A stretch of 50,818 nucleotides of DNA, taken from positions 1 through 50,818 of the forward strand of contig JAETPN010000010.1 of NCBI GenBank assembly GCA_021771185.1, given 5' to 3'. The notes below the pieces were generated by a model that saw only the letters and a program-made list of their open reading frames with translations, made no database searches and was not told where the DNA came from. Position 1 is the stretch's first letter. Each line of letters begins with the position of its first letter. Position numbers and translations under genes: made by a program. Below, piece after piece: positions 1-7,215 of this stretch. The DNA comes from Bacillota bacterium (GTDB lineage: Bacteria; Bacillota_I; Bacilli_A; RF39; UBA660).

Positions 1-21
1 TACTTTCTTTCTTTTTTCTTG

Positions 22-162
22 TCAAAGCGCACTTTTTCTATTTTTGACCAAAGAAAAGAACCAATTTCTTACATTGGTTCTAGACAAATTTCTTTTTCTG
101 TTCCTTTTTTCTTTCACATTTATAAAATCTGTCTTTTTTACTATTTTTGTAACTTTATCCAT
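22..162 (-). CDS. Possible small basic peptide (46 aa), doubtful
   Basis: An open frame of 46 codons starts at an ATG at 162 with AGGTG six bases upstream and ends at TGA. The product is very rich in Lys, Arg and Asn and has no membrane segment or known motif. An inverted repeat that could act as a terminator for the upstream operon lies inside it, so the frame and the terminator are competing readings. Lys-rich open frames arise easily in AT-rich DNA, so this is weakly supported. Confidence 0.2.
   Translation of the reverse strand: MDKVTKIVKKTDFINVKEKRNRKRNLSRTNVRNWFFSLVKNRKSAL
48..81 (-). terminator. Possible terminator of the rmuC operon
   Basis: GAACCAAT and ATTGGTTC form a perfect 8-bp stem (58-65 with 73-80, extendable by one A-T pair) around a 7-base loop. 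On the minus strand the stem is followed by TTTTCTTT. It lies downstream of the 52-aa membrane protein gene and overlaps a doubtful small open frame. Confidence 0.35.
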
Positions 163-211
163 ATTTAACACCTTTTTCGACATTTATGTAAAGAAAAAAA
201 CAATTTATTAC

Positions 212-370
212 TTATACTAAATAACAAATTGTTAATATAAAAATAATCATAATAAATATAAACATAAATATTGATAAACAAATATTCTCAGTATCTATTT
301 TTGGCACCTTTAATTTATCAGTATCAATATCTAATAAATCACAAAGATAATGAATTTTTTCTGATTCCAT
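212..370 (-). CDS. Small single-pass membrane protein (52 aa)
   Basis: This short gene begins with ATG at 370, nine bases after GAGGAG, a ribosome binding site embedded in the last codons of the upstream YjdF-like gene. It ends at TAA (212-214). The first 28 residues are charged and soluble (starting MESEKIHYLCDLLDIDTDKL); the rest is one strongly hydrophobic stretch of about 22 residues rich in Ile, Phe and Met running to the C terminus. That gives an N-in or tail-anchored topology. It is the last gene of a likely rmuC / YjdF-like / 52-aa operon. I recognise no family. The RBS, the tight spacing (6 bp) and the clear hydrophobic segment argue that it is translated. Confidence 0.55.
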   Translation of the reverse strand: MESEKIHYLCDLLDIDTDKLKVPKIDTENICLSIFMFIFIMIIFILTICYLV

Positions 371-376
371 ACTATA

Positions 377-982
377 CTACTCCTCAACTAAATGATAAAT
401 GATTCCTTTTTTCTTTTTTATAATTTCATACATATATATTCCACTTAAAACAAGACTCCCAAGAAAAGCAGCAATCATATCTTGCATCGTATCTCCTACC
501 CCAGTTCCTTTAACGTGTTGCGCATTGGCACCAAAGAAACAATCACAAATATACTCAAAAAATTCCCAGAAACTTGCGATGGCAAGTGTAAAACAAATCA
601 TAAAAATTACATTAAAAATAAGATTTTTAGAACGGTATAAATGTAAATTTTTAAGTAAAATAAGGGCTGCTCCACTTGTTAAAATACCAGAGAAAGCATG
701 AACAATTTTATCATAACCATATACACTATTATACCAACCCACAATGGATCCTAAAAAATGTCCAAAAAAAACAAAAATTAAGTAAATTATTTCAATATCT
801 GGGGTTATATCAATATGAAAGACCTTCCTTAAAAAGGTAGGCAAAAACGCCGTAACAATGATAGATAATCGAATTAGGACTTCATAAATTTCACCTTTCA
901 TCATCGGTGAAATAGCATAACCAATACCTACAATACAAAGAAATACGATTAAAGCTCTACACACCCAACTTGTCTTTCTCAT
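377..982 (-). CDS. YjdF-like (DUF2238) integral membrane protein
   Basis: A polytopic membrane protein of about 201 residues with five or six hydrophobic helices. The middle carries the signature I associate with the YjdF/DUF2238 family: YDKIVHAFSG, then FWEFFEYICD and GTGVGDTMQDMIAA near the end, with conserved acidic and His residues facing the membrane. The function of the family is unknown. The frame can be opened further to a TTG at 1015, but ATG at 982 has GGAG ten bases upstream (GGAGATGG) and overlaps the end of rmuC by only 26 bases, so I place the start there. It is co-transcribed after rmuC and before a 52-aa membrane protein. Confidence 0.75.
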   Translation of the reverse strand: MRKTSWVCRALIVFLCIVGIGYAISPMMKGEIYEVLIRLSIIVTAFLPTFLRKVFHIDITPDIEIIYLIFVFFGHFLGSIVGWYNSVYGYDKIVHAFSGILTSGAALILLKNLHLYRSKNLIFNVIFMICFTLAIASFWEFFEYICDCFFGANAQHVKGTGVGDTMQDMIAAFLGSLVLSGIYMYEIIKKKKGIIYHLVEE

Positions 983-2033
983 CTTTTTCCATCTCCACTT
1001 GATTAATTGATTCAAATCTTTTTGTAATTTTTTCTGTTGTCGTATGAATATCTTTCACATCACGACCCACCGTTTCAATACTACGTGATAATTTATCCCA
1101 ACGATCTTTATAACGTTTAAATTCAGTATCTAAAAGTTGTAATTCCTGGTGAATAATAGAAGCATATTTATCGCGTTCCATATTTTTTATAATCATCTGA
1201 ATCGTTGTTAGCGTACTAATTAATGTTGTTGGTGAAGTAATCCAAACACGTTTTTTATAGGCATACTCTAGTAAATCTGTGTGATAAGCATTAACCTCTG
1301 CGAAAATAGCTTCTGCAGGTAAAAACAGAATGGCTTGATCACTAGTAACACCTGGAATAATATACTTATTCGCAATCGCATCAATATGTTTTTTCATGTC
1401 ATTCTTAAATAACTTTTCTGCACTACTACGCATACCTACACTATTTTTTCGATCAACCATTTCACGATAATTTTCTAAAGGAAATTTAGAATCAATCGCA
1501 ATCGTTCCTAATGGTTCTGGTGCAAATAAAACACAATCCGCAATCGTTCCATTTTCAAAGCTATATTGAAGTTGATAAATTTGATGATTGTTTTCTCCAA
1601 AAACACTAGCCATGACATGATGAAGATTTACCTCACCAAAAATACCACGACTCTTTTTATCTGTTAATACACTTTGTAATGACACAATATCACTTGATAA
1701 TGTATCTATTTTTTTCTGTGCCTCGTCGATTTTTGATAAACGCTCTAAAACAGAAGTAAACGTTTTATTCGTTTTTTCAAAATTAACATCTAAGCGTTCA
1801 TTTACTTTATCATTAATTTGATTTAAACGATATTCGATACGTTCATTTAAAGCAAGAAAATCATCATTCATTCCCTTCGTTAAATCAGATTTAAAAACTC
1901 CTAAAGAACGAATCATTTCGGTTTCTAACTTTCCTAAACGTTCTGTAATATGTGACTCATTAATATTCTTTGATAATGAAATCACTGTAATAATTAAAAT
2001 AACAACTAATAATCCAATAATAATATATGCCAT
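957..2033 (-). CDS. rmuC: RmuC-family DNA recombination protein
   Basis: The protein (358 aa) has one N-terminal membrane segment (about residues 2-20), a long heptad-rich coiled coil (about 25-125), then the RmuC core. The core contains the stretch around SRGIFGEVNL, the segment IADCVLFAP.PLG..AIDSKFPLENY, and a C-terminal coiled region with KRVWITSPTTL. RmuC proteins are PD-(D/E)XK-like nuclease-related proteins that restrain inversions and other rearrangements at short repeats; the exact reaction is not settled. ATG at 2033 has a good AGGAGA site. The gene lies 11 bp after the VTT-domain gene and overlaps the YjdF-like gene, forming one operon. Confidence 0.9.
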   Translation of the reverse strand: MAYIIIGLLVVILIITVISLSKNINESHITERLGKLETEMIRSLGVFKSDLTKGMNDDFLALNERIEYRLNQINDKVNERLDVNFEKTNKTFTSVLERLSKIDEAQKKIDTLSSDIVSLQSVLTDKKSRGIFGEVNLHHVMASVFGENNHQIYQLQYSFENGTIADCVLFAPEPLGTIAIDSKFPLENYREMVDRKNSVGMRSSAEKLFKNDMKKHIDAIANKYIIPGVTSDQAILFLPAEAIFAEVNAYHTDLLEYAYKKRVWITSPTTLISTLTTIQMIIKNMERDKYASIIHQELQLLDTEFKRYKDRWDKLSRSIETVGRDVKDIHTTTEKITKRFESINQVEMEKDEKDKLGV

Positions 2034-2044
2034 TTTTTACTCTC

Positions 2045-2632
2045 CTATTCAATACTAAACTTTTTACTAACAATTTTTGATAAAATATAAACTACAACCA
2101 ACATTAATCCTATTTTAATTAAAATCATAGGATCACCCAGGCTTTCCATGAAAGTTGTCCCAATAAATCCCCAAAAATAAACCATTGGTAATTTCCCTAT
2201 CATAATTGCCAGTAAGAATTTCCTTGGATGTATTTTAGACAAACCACCAGCAATATTAACAGAAAATGCTGGAGTAAAAGGCATCGCCGTAATTAAAACC
2301 AATTGTGAAAAACGAATTTCAGTGATTCTTCTCATAAACTGTAAGATATGTCCATCTTCCTTTAAATGACGATAAAAATATGAACTAAAACCTTTTCGAA
2401 AAATATAAAAAGATAACATACATCCCATCACTGTAGAAATCCATGAAATAATAAAACCAAAAACATTTCCAAACATTAAAGTATTCATCGCAATAAAAAG
2501 GGCAAGTGGGAGAATGGGAACCATGGATTCTAAAATAATTAACCCTACGCCAAAAAAGACTCCTAAAAAAGGATTCGTATGAACTAAGAATTCTTGCATT
2601 GATACAATTAGTGTTCGAATCATCTCTTCCAT
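2045..2632 (-). CDS. VTT-domain (DedA/TVP38-type) membrane protein
   Basis: An integral membrane protein of about 195 residues. It shows the VTT (SNARE-associated/DedA superfamily) pattern: a re-entrant region with ESMVPILPLALFIAMN, then G...SW..T..GC.LSFYIFRKGF, and later FTPAFSVNIAGGLSKIHPRKF and GKLPMVYFWG. Family members are thought to act as lipid flippases or to support envelope homeostasis. The frame extends to a GTG at 2644, but that GTG is part of a GGAGG site placed five bases before ATG 2632, so the ATG is preferred. A TATAAT (complement of 2651-2656) lies just upstream. rmuC follows after 11 bp. Confidence 0.85.
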   Translation of the reverse strand: MEEMIRTLIVSMQEFLVHTNPFLGVFFGVGLIILESMVPILPLALFIAMNTLMFGNVFGFIISWISTVMGCMLSFYIFRKGFSSYFYRHLKEDGHILQFMRRITEIRFSQLVLITAMPFTPAFSVNIAGGLSKIHPRKFLLAIMIGKLPMVYFWGFIGTTFMESLGDPMILIKIGLMLVVVYILSKIVSKKFSIE

Positions 2633-2684
2633 AAATTCCTCCACACATCTATTATATATTGTACCATATTTCTGAGATTAAAAT

Positions 2685-2714
2685 TCAAAAAAGACCTTTT
2701 TTATAAAAAAGTCT
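2685..2714 (-). terminator. Terminator after the 226-aa membrane protein gene
   Basis: AGACC-TTTTTT (2692-2702) pairs with AAAAAA-GTCT (2705-2714), and on the minus strand the hairpin is followed by TTTTTT. It overlaps the stop codon of the gene at 2713-3393 and separates it from the VTT-domain operon. Confidence 0.6.
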
Positions 2715-3393
2715 ATAAATATTTCACTAAAAGATTAATGATGACTAATCCCCATATTCCAACAACCATTCCTGCTAGAAAAGAGAGTAAAGCATTTAAA
2801 GCAAATCCTAAGTTAGAACGTTGTTCTAATTTTTTTACTTTAATCATTTCATTGTTATATCCACCCTGTATATTAGCATCATAACGCCTACTCGTTGCAC
2901 GTTTTTCAAGTTCTTCACGAATCGCATCATTATCCGGAGAATTAGGATTCATTTGTAAATGAAATAATAATTCATTTTCTGACATATGTTGAAAAGGATT
3001 AGATTTTTGAGAAGGCATTTCTTTTGGTGCCTCTACAACCTTAGGTGGTATCTGTTTCTTCCATGTATCATAAGCTTTTAAAATACTTTGAAACATTTGA
3101 TTTAACTGATCTTGTTTTAGTTTAAATCCTTGTGCCTGTTTTTTTAGATACTGATAACTAGGTACATCACTTAAAAATAAATCAACATTTAATAAATCGT
3201 GCTTTAATTCATCCATCGTTTGATATTTATGAAAACTAGAAAGGGCTTTATTTTTATATAATAAAAGAACGATATCATTTACACTTTTCTGATACATACG
3301 ATTTTGATTATCTTTTAAGTACATATACATTTCATTATCAACAACATGCATCGTCGTCATCTCGTATGTTTGTCCATTTAGATCAATGTTCAT
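2713..3393 (-). CDS. Unknown protein with C-terminal membrane anchor (226 aa)
   Basis: The protein begins MNIDLNGQTYEMTTMHVVDN, which looks like a small beta-rich domain, followed by a helical region with many Lys and Gln (about 70-125), a hydrophilic linker, and one hydrophobic C-terminal stretch (about residues 195-224) ending in LLVKYL. This predicts a cytoplasmic domain anchored by the C terminus. ATG 3393 is preceded by GGTGA, the usual ribosome binding site here. It is bounded by terminators on both sides, so it is a single-gene unit. I recognise no family and cannot assign a function. Confidence 0.65.
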   Translation of the reverse strand: MNIDLNGQTYEMTTMHVVDNEMYMYLKDNQNRMYQKSVNDIVLLLYKNKALSSFHKYQTMDELKHDLLNVDLFLSDVPSYQYLKKQAQGFKLKQDQLNQMFQSILKAYDTWKKQIPPKVVEAPKEMPSQKSNPFQHMSENELLFHLQMNPNSPDNDAIREELEKRATSRRYDANIQGGYNNEMIKVKKLEQRSNLGFALNALLSFLAGMVVGIWGLVIINLLVKYL

Positions 3394-3449
3394 GATATCA
3401 CCCCGATTCTATTGATATTATATCACGTTTTTTTTATTTTAACATAATT

Positions 3450-3481
3450 TTTAAAAAAATAAATGATGAATTAAATCATCA
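3450..3481 (-). terminator. Terminator of the lysis cassette
   Basis: TGATGA (3464-3469) and TCATCA (3476-3481) form a perfect 6-bp stem with a 6-base loop. On the minus strand the stem is followed by TTTATTTTTTT. It overlaps the TGA stop of the M23 hydrolase gene and ends the three-gene lysis cassette. Confidence 0.7.
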
Positions 3482-4408
3482 CTTATTTTTTTTGATATAA
3501 AGTTGTTCATTTTCTACAAGTTTTACGTAATAAGTTCCTGTCTTCTTACATGTAAACAATAATTCATAAGTGGGATCAATAACCTCATCTGGCACTTCAG
3601 GATCTGGTTTTATTTCTTCATTTTTAAGCATAAGCTCTACCCACTGTCCGCCTATTTTTGATGCGACATAACCTGTAACTCCACGGCCTGTCGTAATCTT
3701 ATACCATGTATATTCCGAAGATTTAACAGTTTCTAAAATCGTATATACTTCATTCATATAGACCATACCTAAAATATTTGAAGTGGTATTTGGTTCTTGT
3801 CGTATATTAATATTGTCGACAATAACTTTGAATTGATCTTTATCCTTTGATAATTCATTCGACTGCTTCTTATAAGTTGTTTTTATTTCTCCAGTCGCAT
3901 AACTTCTTGGATTTAAAGGTGTTCCATCCTGGTTTCGAATTTCAAGGTGTACATGACTTCCATAAGTCTCATTACTTGTGGCTTTAGATGAAAGCACAAG
4001 GCCTGTATTTCCTTGATATCCTAAGATCGTTCCCTCATCCACAAAATCACCATTATGAACAAGTACCTGATCTAAATGAGCTAATCTAAATGTTAATAAA
4101 GTTCCCTCGTTTGTATACGTTTCAATCACGATCTGATTTCCACCTAACTCATCATAAGACATATCCACTTGCTTTCCAGTAATTGAGACACAATGATAAA
4201 TATTTCCATCTTTCCAACGGGATTGATTGTTTAAGAATGTTTGATAATTAATCGAATCTTCATGAGATTTAAAACGATTAATTACTTGAATTACTTTTCC
4301 TTGACCATTCATTTTAACAATAGACTTATGATCCCCAGCATAATCTTCTGCATATTTATGACTTCCAAAATCTTGTGTAAGTACTCTAGTACTACCTAAA
4401 TATATCAT
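3479..4408 (-). CDS. Phage-type endolysin: M23 peptidase plus SH3 domain
   Basis: The 309-residue protein has an M23 (lysostaphin-type) metallopeptidase fold in about residues 10-170. The likely zinc ligands are H17 and D22 (GSHKYAEDYAG) and the HxH at 152-154 (GSHVHLEIR), with H111 (LAHL) in the active site. The H17-D22 spacing is one residue longer than the usual HxxxD. A bacterial SH3 domain follows (about 193-255, NIRQEPNTTSNILG ... GVTGYVAS) and would bind the wall. There is no signal peptide, as expected for an endolysin that needs a holin. Two holin-like genes lie immediately upstream, the nearer overlapping it (ATGA). Peptide cross-bridge or stem-peptide cleavage is inferred from the family. 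Confidence 0.85.
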   Translation of the reverse strand: MIYLGSTRVLTQDFGSHKYAEDYAGDHKSIVKMNGQGKVIQVINRFKSHEDSINYQTFLNNQSRWKDGNIYHCVSITGKQVDMSYDELGGNQIVIETYTNEGTLLTFRLAHLDQVLVHNGDFVDEGTILGYQGNTGLVLSSKATSNETYGSHVHLEIRNQDGTPLNPRSYATGEIKTTYKKQSNELSKDKDQFKVIVDNINIRQEPNTTSNILGMVYMNEVYTILETVKSSEYTWYKITTGRGVTGYVASKIGGQWVELMLKNEEIKPDPEVPDEVIDPTYELLFTCKKTGTYYVKLVENEQLYIKKNK

Positions 4409-4758
4409 ACATCATCCCTCACAATTTCATTTTCCTTGGATATGGTTACAACATCTGAAATACTTTTTGGTTTATAGGAAATTAGTGTTTGGTTTTTTAA
4501 TGCTGTATAAATACTTGGAGCACCAATAAAACTAAATAAACCTGTCCACACGCTATCAATGATAGATAAATTATAAAAACTATATGCGAAAGGAATACCC
4601 AAAAGAAAAGCAAAAAGTAAATTCAAAAACCAGATTAAAGAACTTTTGTGAATTAATTTTAATGTTTTAAATTTTTGAATTAAAGCCATTAAAATTACAC
4701 TGAAAACAACACTAACTGCTAACACATCCATCAAAGATGTTGGTAAAAATTCTTCCAT
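4405..4758 (-). CDS. Holin-like small membrane protein (117 aa)
   Basis: Three hydrophobic helices are visible (about residues 12-30, 41-62 and 70-88), followed by a charged C-terminal tail ending in EIVRDDV. Size, topology and position match phage holins that let the endolysin cross the membrane. The stop codon overlaps the start of the M23 hydrolase (ATGA), so the two are translationally coupled. ATG 4758 has GAGGTGA upstream, and the gene follows the 101-aa protein by 12 bp. The holin call rests on context and topology, since holins diverge too far for motif recognition. Confidence 0.65.
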   Translation of the reverse strand: MEEFLPTSLMDVLAVSVVFSVILMALIQKFKTLKLIHKSSLIWFLNLLFAFLLGIPFAYSFYNLSIIDSVWTGLFSFIGAPSIYTALKNQTLISYKPKSISDVVTISKENEIVRDDV

Positions 4759-4770
4759 AAATCACCTCAC

Positions 4771-5076
4771 TTAATCCTTAGATATTGGAATACTATCAAT
4801 TTGTTCCATAATATCATCAATTAATCCATTTCCGCCTAATTTCTTATATTCTTGATATAGATCCAAAATTGTTTGTCTTTGATACATACTAATTTGACGA
4901 GCTTGTTTTACACGATTATACTCTTCAATAATTCTTGTTTTTAATAATACACGAACTCCTGTAACACTGGTTTCAATTGTTTTATAGTAACGACCTAATC
5001 TATGAACAATATAACCAATAAACGCAATGACTAAACTAAATAGAAATTCGATCCAATATTTTACAATAAAATCCAT
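4771..5076 (-). CDS. Phage holin-like/lysis-module protein (101 aa)
   Basis: One N-terminal membrane helix (about residues 7-26) is followed by an amphipathic helical domain with the pattern LLKTRIIEEYNRV ... ILDLYQEYKKLGGNGLIDDI. I recognise this arrangement (RIIxxYN, then YxxLGGNG) from small proteins next to holins and endolysins in Firmicutes phages, often annotated as holins. It is the first gene of the three-gene cassette; ATG 5076 follows a strong AGGAGG. No tail, terminase or integrase genes lie nearby, so the cassette is orphaned or domesticated. Confidence 0.65.
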   Translation of the reverse strand: MDFIVKYWIEFLFSLVIAFIGYIVHRLGRYYKTIETSVTGVRVLLKTRIIEEYNRVKQARQISMYQRQTILDLYQEYKKLGGNGLIDDIMEQIDSIPISKD

Positions 5077-5149
5077 AATACTCCTCCTAATATCTACTAT
5101 GTTATATGTGAAACTTTCATTTCAATGTATTTAATATAACCAAATGAAA

Positions 5150-5155
5150 TATAAT
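5150..5155 (+). promoter_or_regulatory. -10 element for the PdaC-like gene
   Basis: TATAAT lies 14 bases before ATG 5170 and just before a GGTGA ribosome binding site (5161-5165). No clear -35 is visible. The region is divergent with the lysis cassette. Confidence 0.45.
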
Positions 5156-5169
5156 TTATTGGTGATATC

Positions 5170-6480
5170 ATGAAAAAAATAATCATTCTATTCATTACCA
5201 TGTCTTTATTATTCGGAATTTTTTGGAGTTTAGGACGTGACAAAAAAATGGAACAAGAAATAGAAACAATCATTAAACAAGATCAACATATGGTTCTTAG
5301 TATTATCTATCCAAAAACAAAGAAACCAAAATTAGATCAAAAATTAAAAACGCAAATAGAACAAAGTTATGATGAGTTTATGAAAAACTATGTGATACCA
5401 GAGAAGAATGGTCATGCAGAATTAAATATTGACTATCAATATGACAAAGTAAATGATCGTTATCTAAGTATTATTTTAGATGAATTCATCAGTACCAATC
5501 ATCTGGCGCATCCCATCACAAAAAAATATACTTATGTCTTTGATATGAAAGAAAATCGTTTTCTTACACTAGAAGATTTCATTGAAAAAAATGAGTTAAA
5601 AAAATTAGTAATTCGTCTACAAAAACAATTAATAAAGGAAAATCCTACTTGTATAAATGTAAAAGAATTGTCGACAAAAATTACACCAGAATACAAAAAT
5701 TTTACAACCTTTACATTAGGTAAAGAAGATTTGACATTTTTCTTTCAACCTTATGAAATCGCTAGTGGATCTTGTGGAATCATTGAGACCAAAGTTCCAT
5801 TAGATCAATTATCATTAAAAATAGATATTGAACTTGGAGAAGAAGAAAAAAAATTTGAGAAAGTGATAAAAGAAACATCTAAAATCATTAATCCAAACGA
5901 AAAAATGATTGCGATTACTTTTGACGATGGGCCAGGAAAGTATACCAAAGATATTCTATCTATTCTAAAAAAATATGACGCAAACGCAACCTTCTTTGTC
6001 TTAGGAAACAAAGTGGAAATTTATGATGAAAGTACACGCGAAATTATTAAACAGGGATCTGAAATTGGAAACCATTCTTATAATCATAAATGGCTCATCA
6101 AATTAGACAAAGAAGAATTCATCAATCAGGTCAATATGACACAAGACATTATCAAGCGAACTACTGGTTTTACACCTACTTTACTACGTCCAACCTATGG
6201 TAGTACCAATAACATCATAAGAAAAAATACCAATCTAGATATCGTTTTATGGAATGTTGATACCTTAGATTGGAAAATTAAAAAACCAAAAAAAATAGCC
6301 AATCGTGTGATTGGAAAGGTAAAAGATGGCGATATTATTCTGATGCATGATACACATAAACAAACGGTAGAAGCTTTAAAACTCATCTTACCAGAATTAA
6401 AAAAAGAAGGGTTTCAATTTGTGACTGTTAGTGAATTAAAAGAAGCAAAAATGATTAAAAAATTTAATGTTTCCGAATAA
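5170..6480 (+). CDS. Membrane-anchored polysaccharide deacetylase (PdaC-like)
   Basis: The 436-residue protein has a signal anchor (about residues 3-20), a PdaC-type N-terminal region (about 30-225, DUF4163/DUF3298-like) and a carbohydrate esterase 4 (NodB) domain (about 245-430). Catalytic residues are visible: D252/D253 in TFDDGPG, metal ligands H302 and H306 in NHSYNH, an RPTYG at 340-344 where RPPYG is usual, and H393 in ILMHDTH. The family removes acetyl groups from N-acetylglucosamine or N-acetylmuramic acid in peptidoglycan, outside the membrane, and often gives lysozyme resistance; which sugar is used cannot be read here. It overlaps the next gene by 14 bases. Confidence 0.88.
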   Translation: MKKIIILFITMSLLFGIFWSLGRDKKMEQEIETIIKQDQHMVLSIIYPKTKKPKLDQKLKTQIEQSYDEFMKNYVIPEKNGHAELNIDYQYDKVNDRYLSIILDEFISTNHLAHPITKKYTYVFDMKENRFLTLEDFIEKNELKKLVIRLQKQLIKENPTCINVKELSTKITPEYKNFTTFTLGKEDLTFFFQPYEIASGSCGIIETKVPLDQLSLKIDIELGEEEKKFEKVIKETSKIINPNEKMIAITFDDGPGKYTKDILSILKKYDANATFFVLGNKVEIYDESTREIIKQGSEIGNHSYNHKWLIKLDKEEFINQVNMTQDIIKRTTGFTPTLLRPTYGSTNNIIRKNTNLDIVLWNVDTLDWKIKKPKKIANRVIGKVKDGDIILMHDTHKQTVEALKLILPELKKEGFQFVTVSELKEAKMIKKFNVSE

Positions 6481-6862
6481 ACAAACCGAAGAAGTAAAGT
6501 TACTTGATGGTCAATTAATTGCTTCTACCCTTTTTCTTCTTAATTTAATTATTGCGATGATTCTTTTATATAATCAAAAATTAAATGTTACCGAAAAAGA
6601 ACCCTTATTTGATCAGGAAACCGCAACCAACATTGCCTTATGGAACAAAATATTTGCGATTATATTACTAGGATACTTTTTATATGTTAGTTATGTTACC
6701 TATGAAGATACGAAAGATACAGAAAGAGGAGAAGATTCCAGTATTCAACTCTTCTCCTCATCTCTTGTTTTCATTGCTTCCCTTTTAGGTCTTTATATTA
6801 TTTTAAAAAACTATAATACCAGTAACATCCCATTTATTGAAATTGAAAATCCAGAAATTTAA
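6467..6862 (+). CDS. Unknown membrane protein (131 aa)
   Basis: Three hydrophobic helices are visible (about residues 15-36, 56-76 and 95-113), separated by polar loops; the second loop is acidic (YEDTKDTERGEDSS). The start ATG at 6467 overlaps the last codons of the deacetylase gene. No clear ribosome binding site is seen, which suggests translational coupling. Its stop lies 4 bases from the convergent rhodanese gene. I recognise no family; a role with the deacetylase is only suggested by the overlap. Confidence 0.6.
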   Translation: MFPNKQTEEVKLLDGQLIASTLFLLNLIIAMILLYNQKLNVTEKEPLFDQETATNIALWNKIFAIILLGYFLYVSYVTYEDTKDTERGEDSSIQLFSSSLVFIASLLGLYIILKNYNTSNIPFIEIENPEI

Positions 6863-7146
6863 TCATTTTTAATAATCCACTCTTCATATCCACCTAAAAT
6901 ATTATAAACTTGATATCCATATTTTCTTAAATGTGCACATAATTTAGAACTTGTAATTCCTTTTTCACAATAAATATAATAAATCACATTTTTATCTAAT
7001 AATGTACCAAAATTAGAAGCTAATTTACTATATGGTATATTTATTGAAAATGGAATATGATGATTATTATATTTTTCAATACTACGTAAATCAATAATCA
7101 CCCCATCTGTTAAATGTTTCTGTAATTCATCAATGGTTATATTCAT
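6859..7146 (-). CDS. Single-domain rhodanese-like protein
   Basis: The protein (95 aa) is one rhodanese domain: VIIDLRSIEKYNNHHIPFSI at the start, the active-site loop YCEKGITSSKL with the catalytic Cys, and the C-terminal ILGGYEEW motif. Rhodaneses move sulfane sulfur as a Cys persulfide, in the cytoplasm; the acceptor is unknown. The frame can be opened at GTG 7155, but ATG 7146 lies five bases after GGTGA, the spacing used elsewhere in this genome. Confidence 0.85.
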   Translation of the reverse strand: MNITIDELQKHLTDGVIIDLRSIEKYNNHHIPFSINIPYSKLASNFGTLLDKNVIYYIYCEKGITSSKLCAHLRKYGYQVYNILGGYEEWIIKND

Positions 7147-7191
7147 TCTAATCACCTATCTTAGTATATGCGAAAACAACCATTTTGCTAT

Positions 7192-7215
7192 TAAAAAAAG
7201 AGGTTTAATCCTCTT
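7192..7215 (-). terminator. Terminator after virD4, end of the secretion locus
   Basis: AAGAGG (7198-7203) pairs with CCTCTT (7210-7215) around a 6-base loop that contains the virD4 stop codon. On the minus strand the stem is followed by seven T. This closes the 22-kb locus. Confidence 0.6.
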
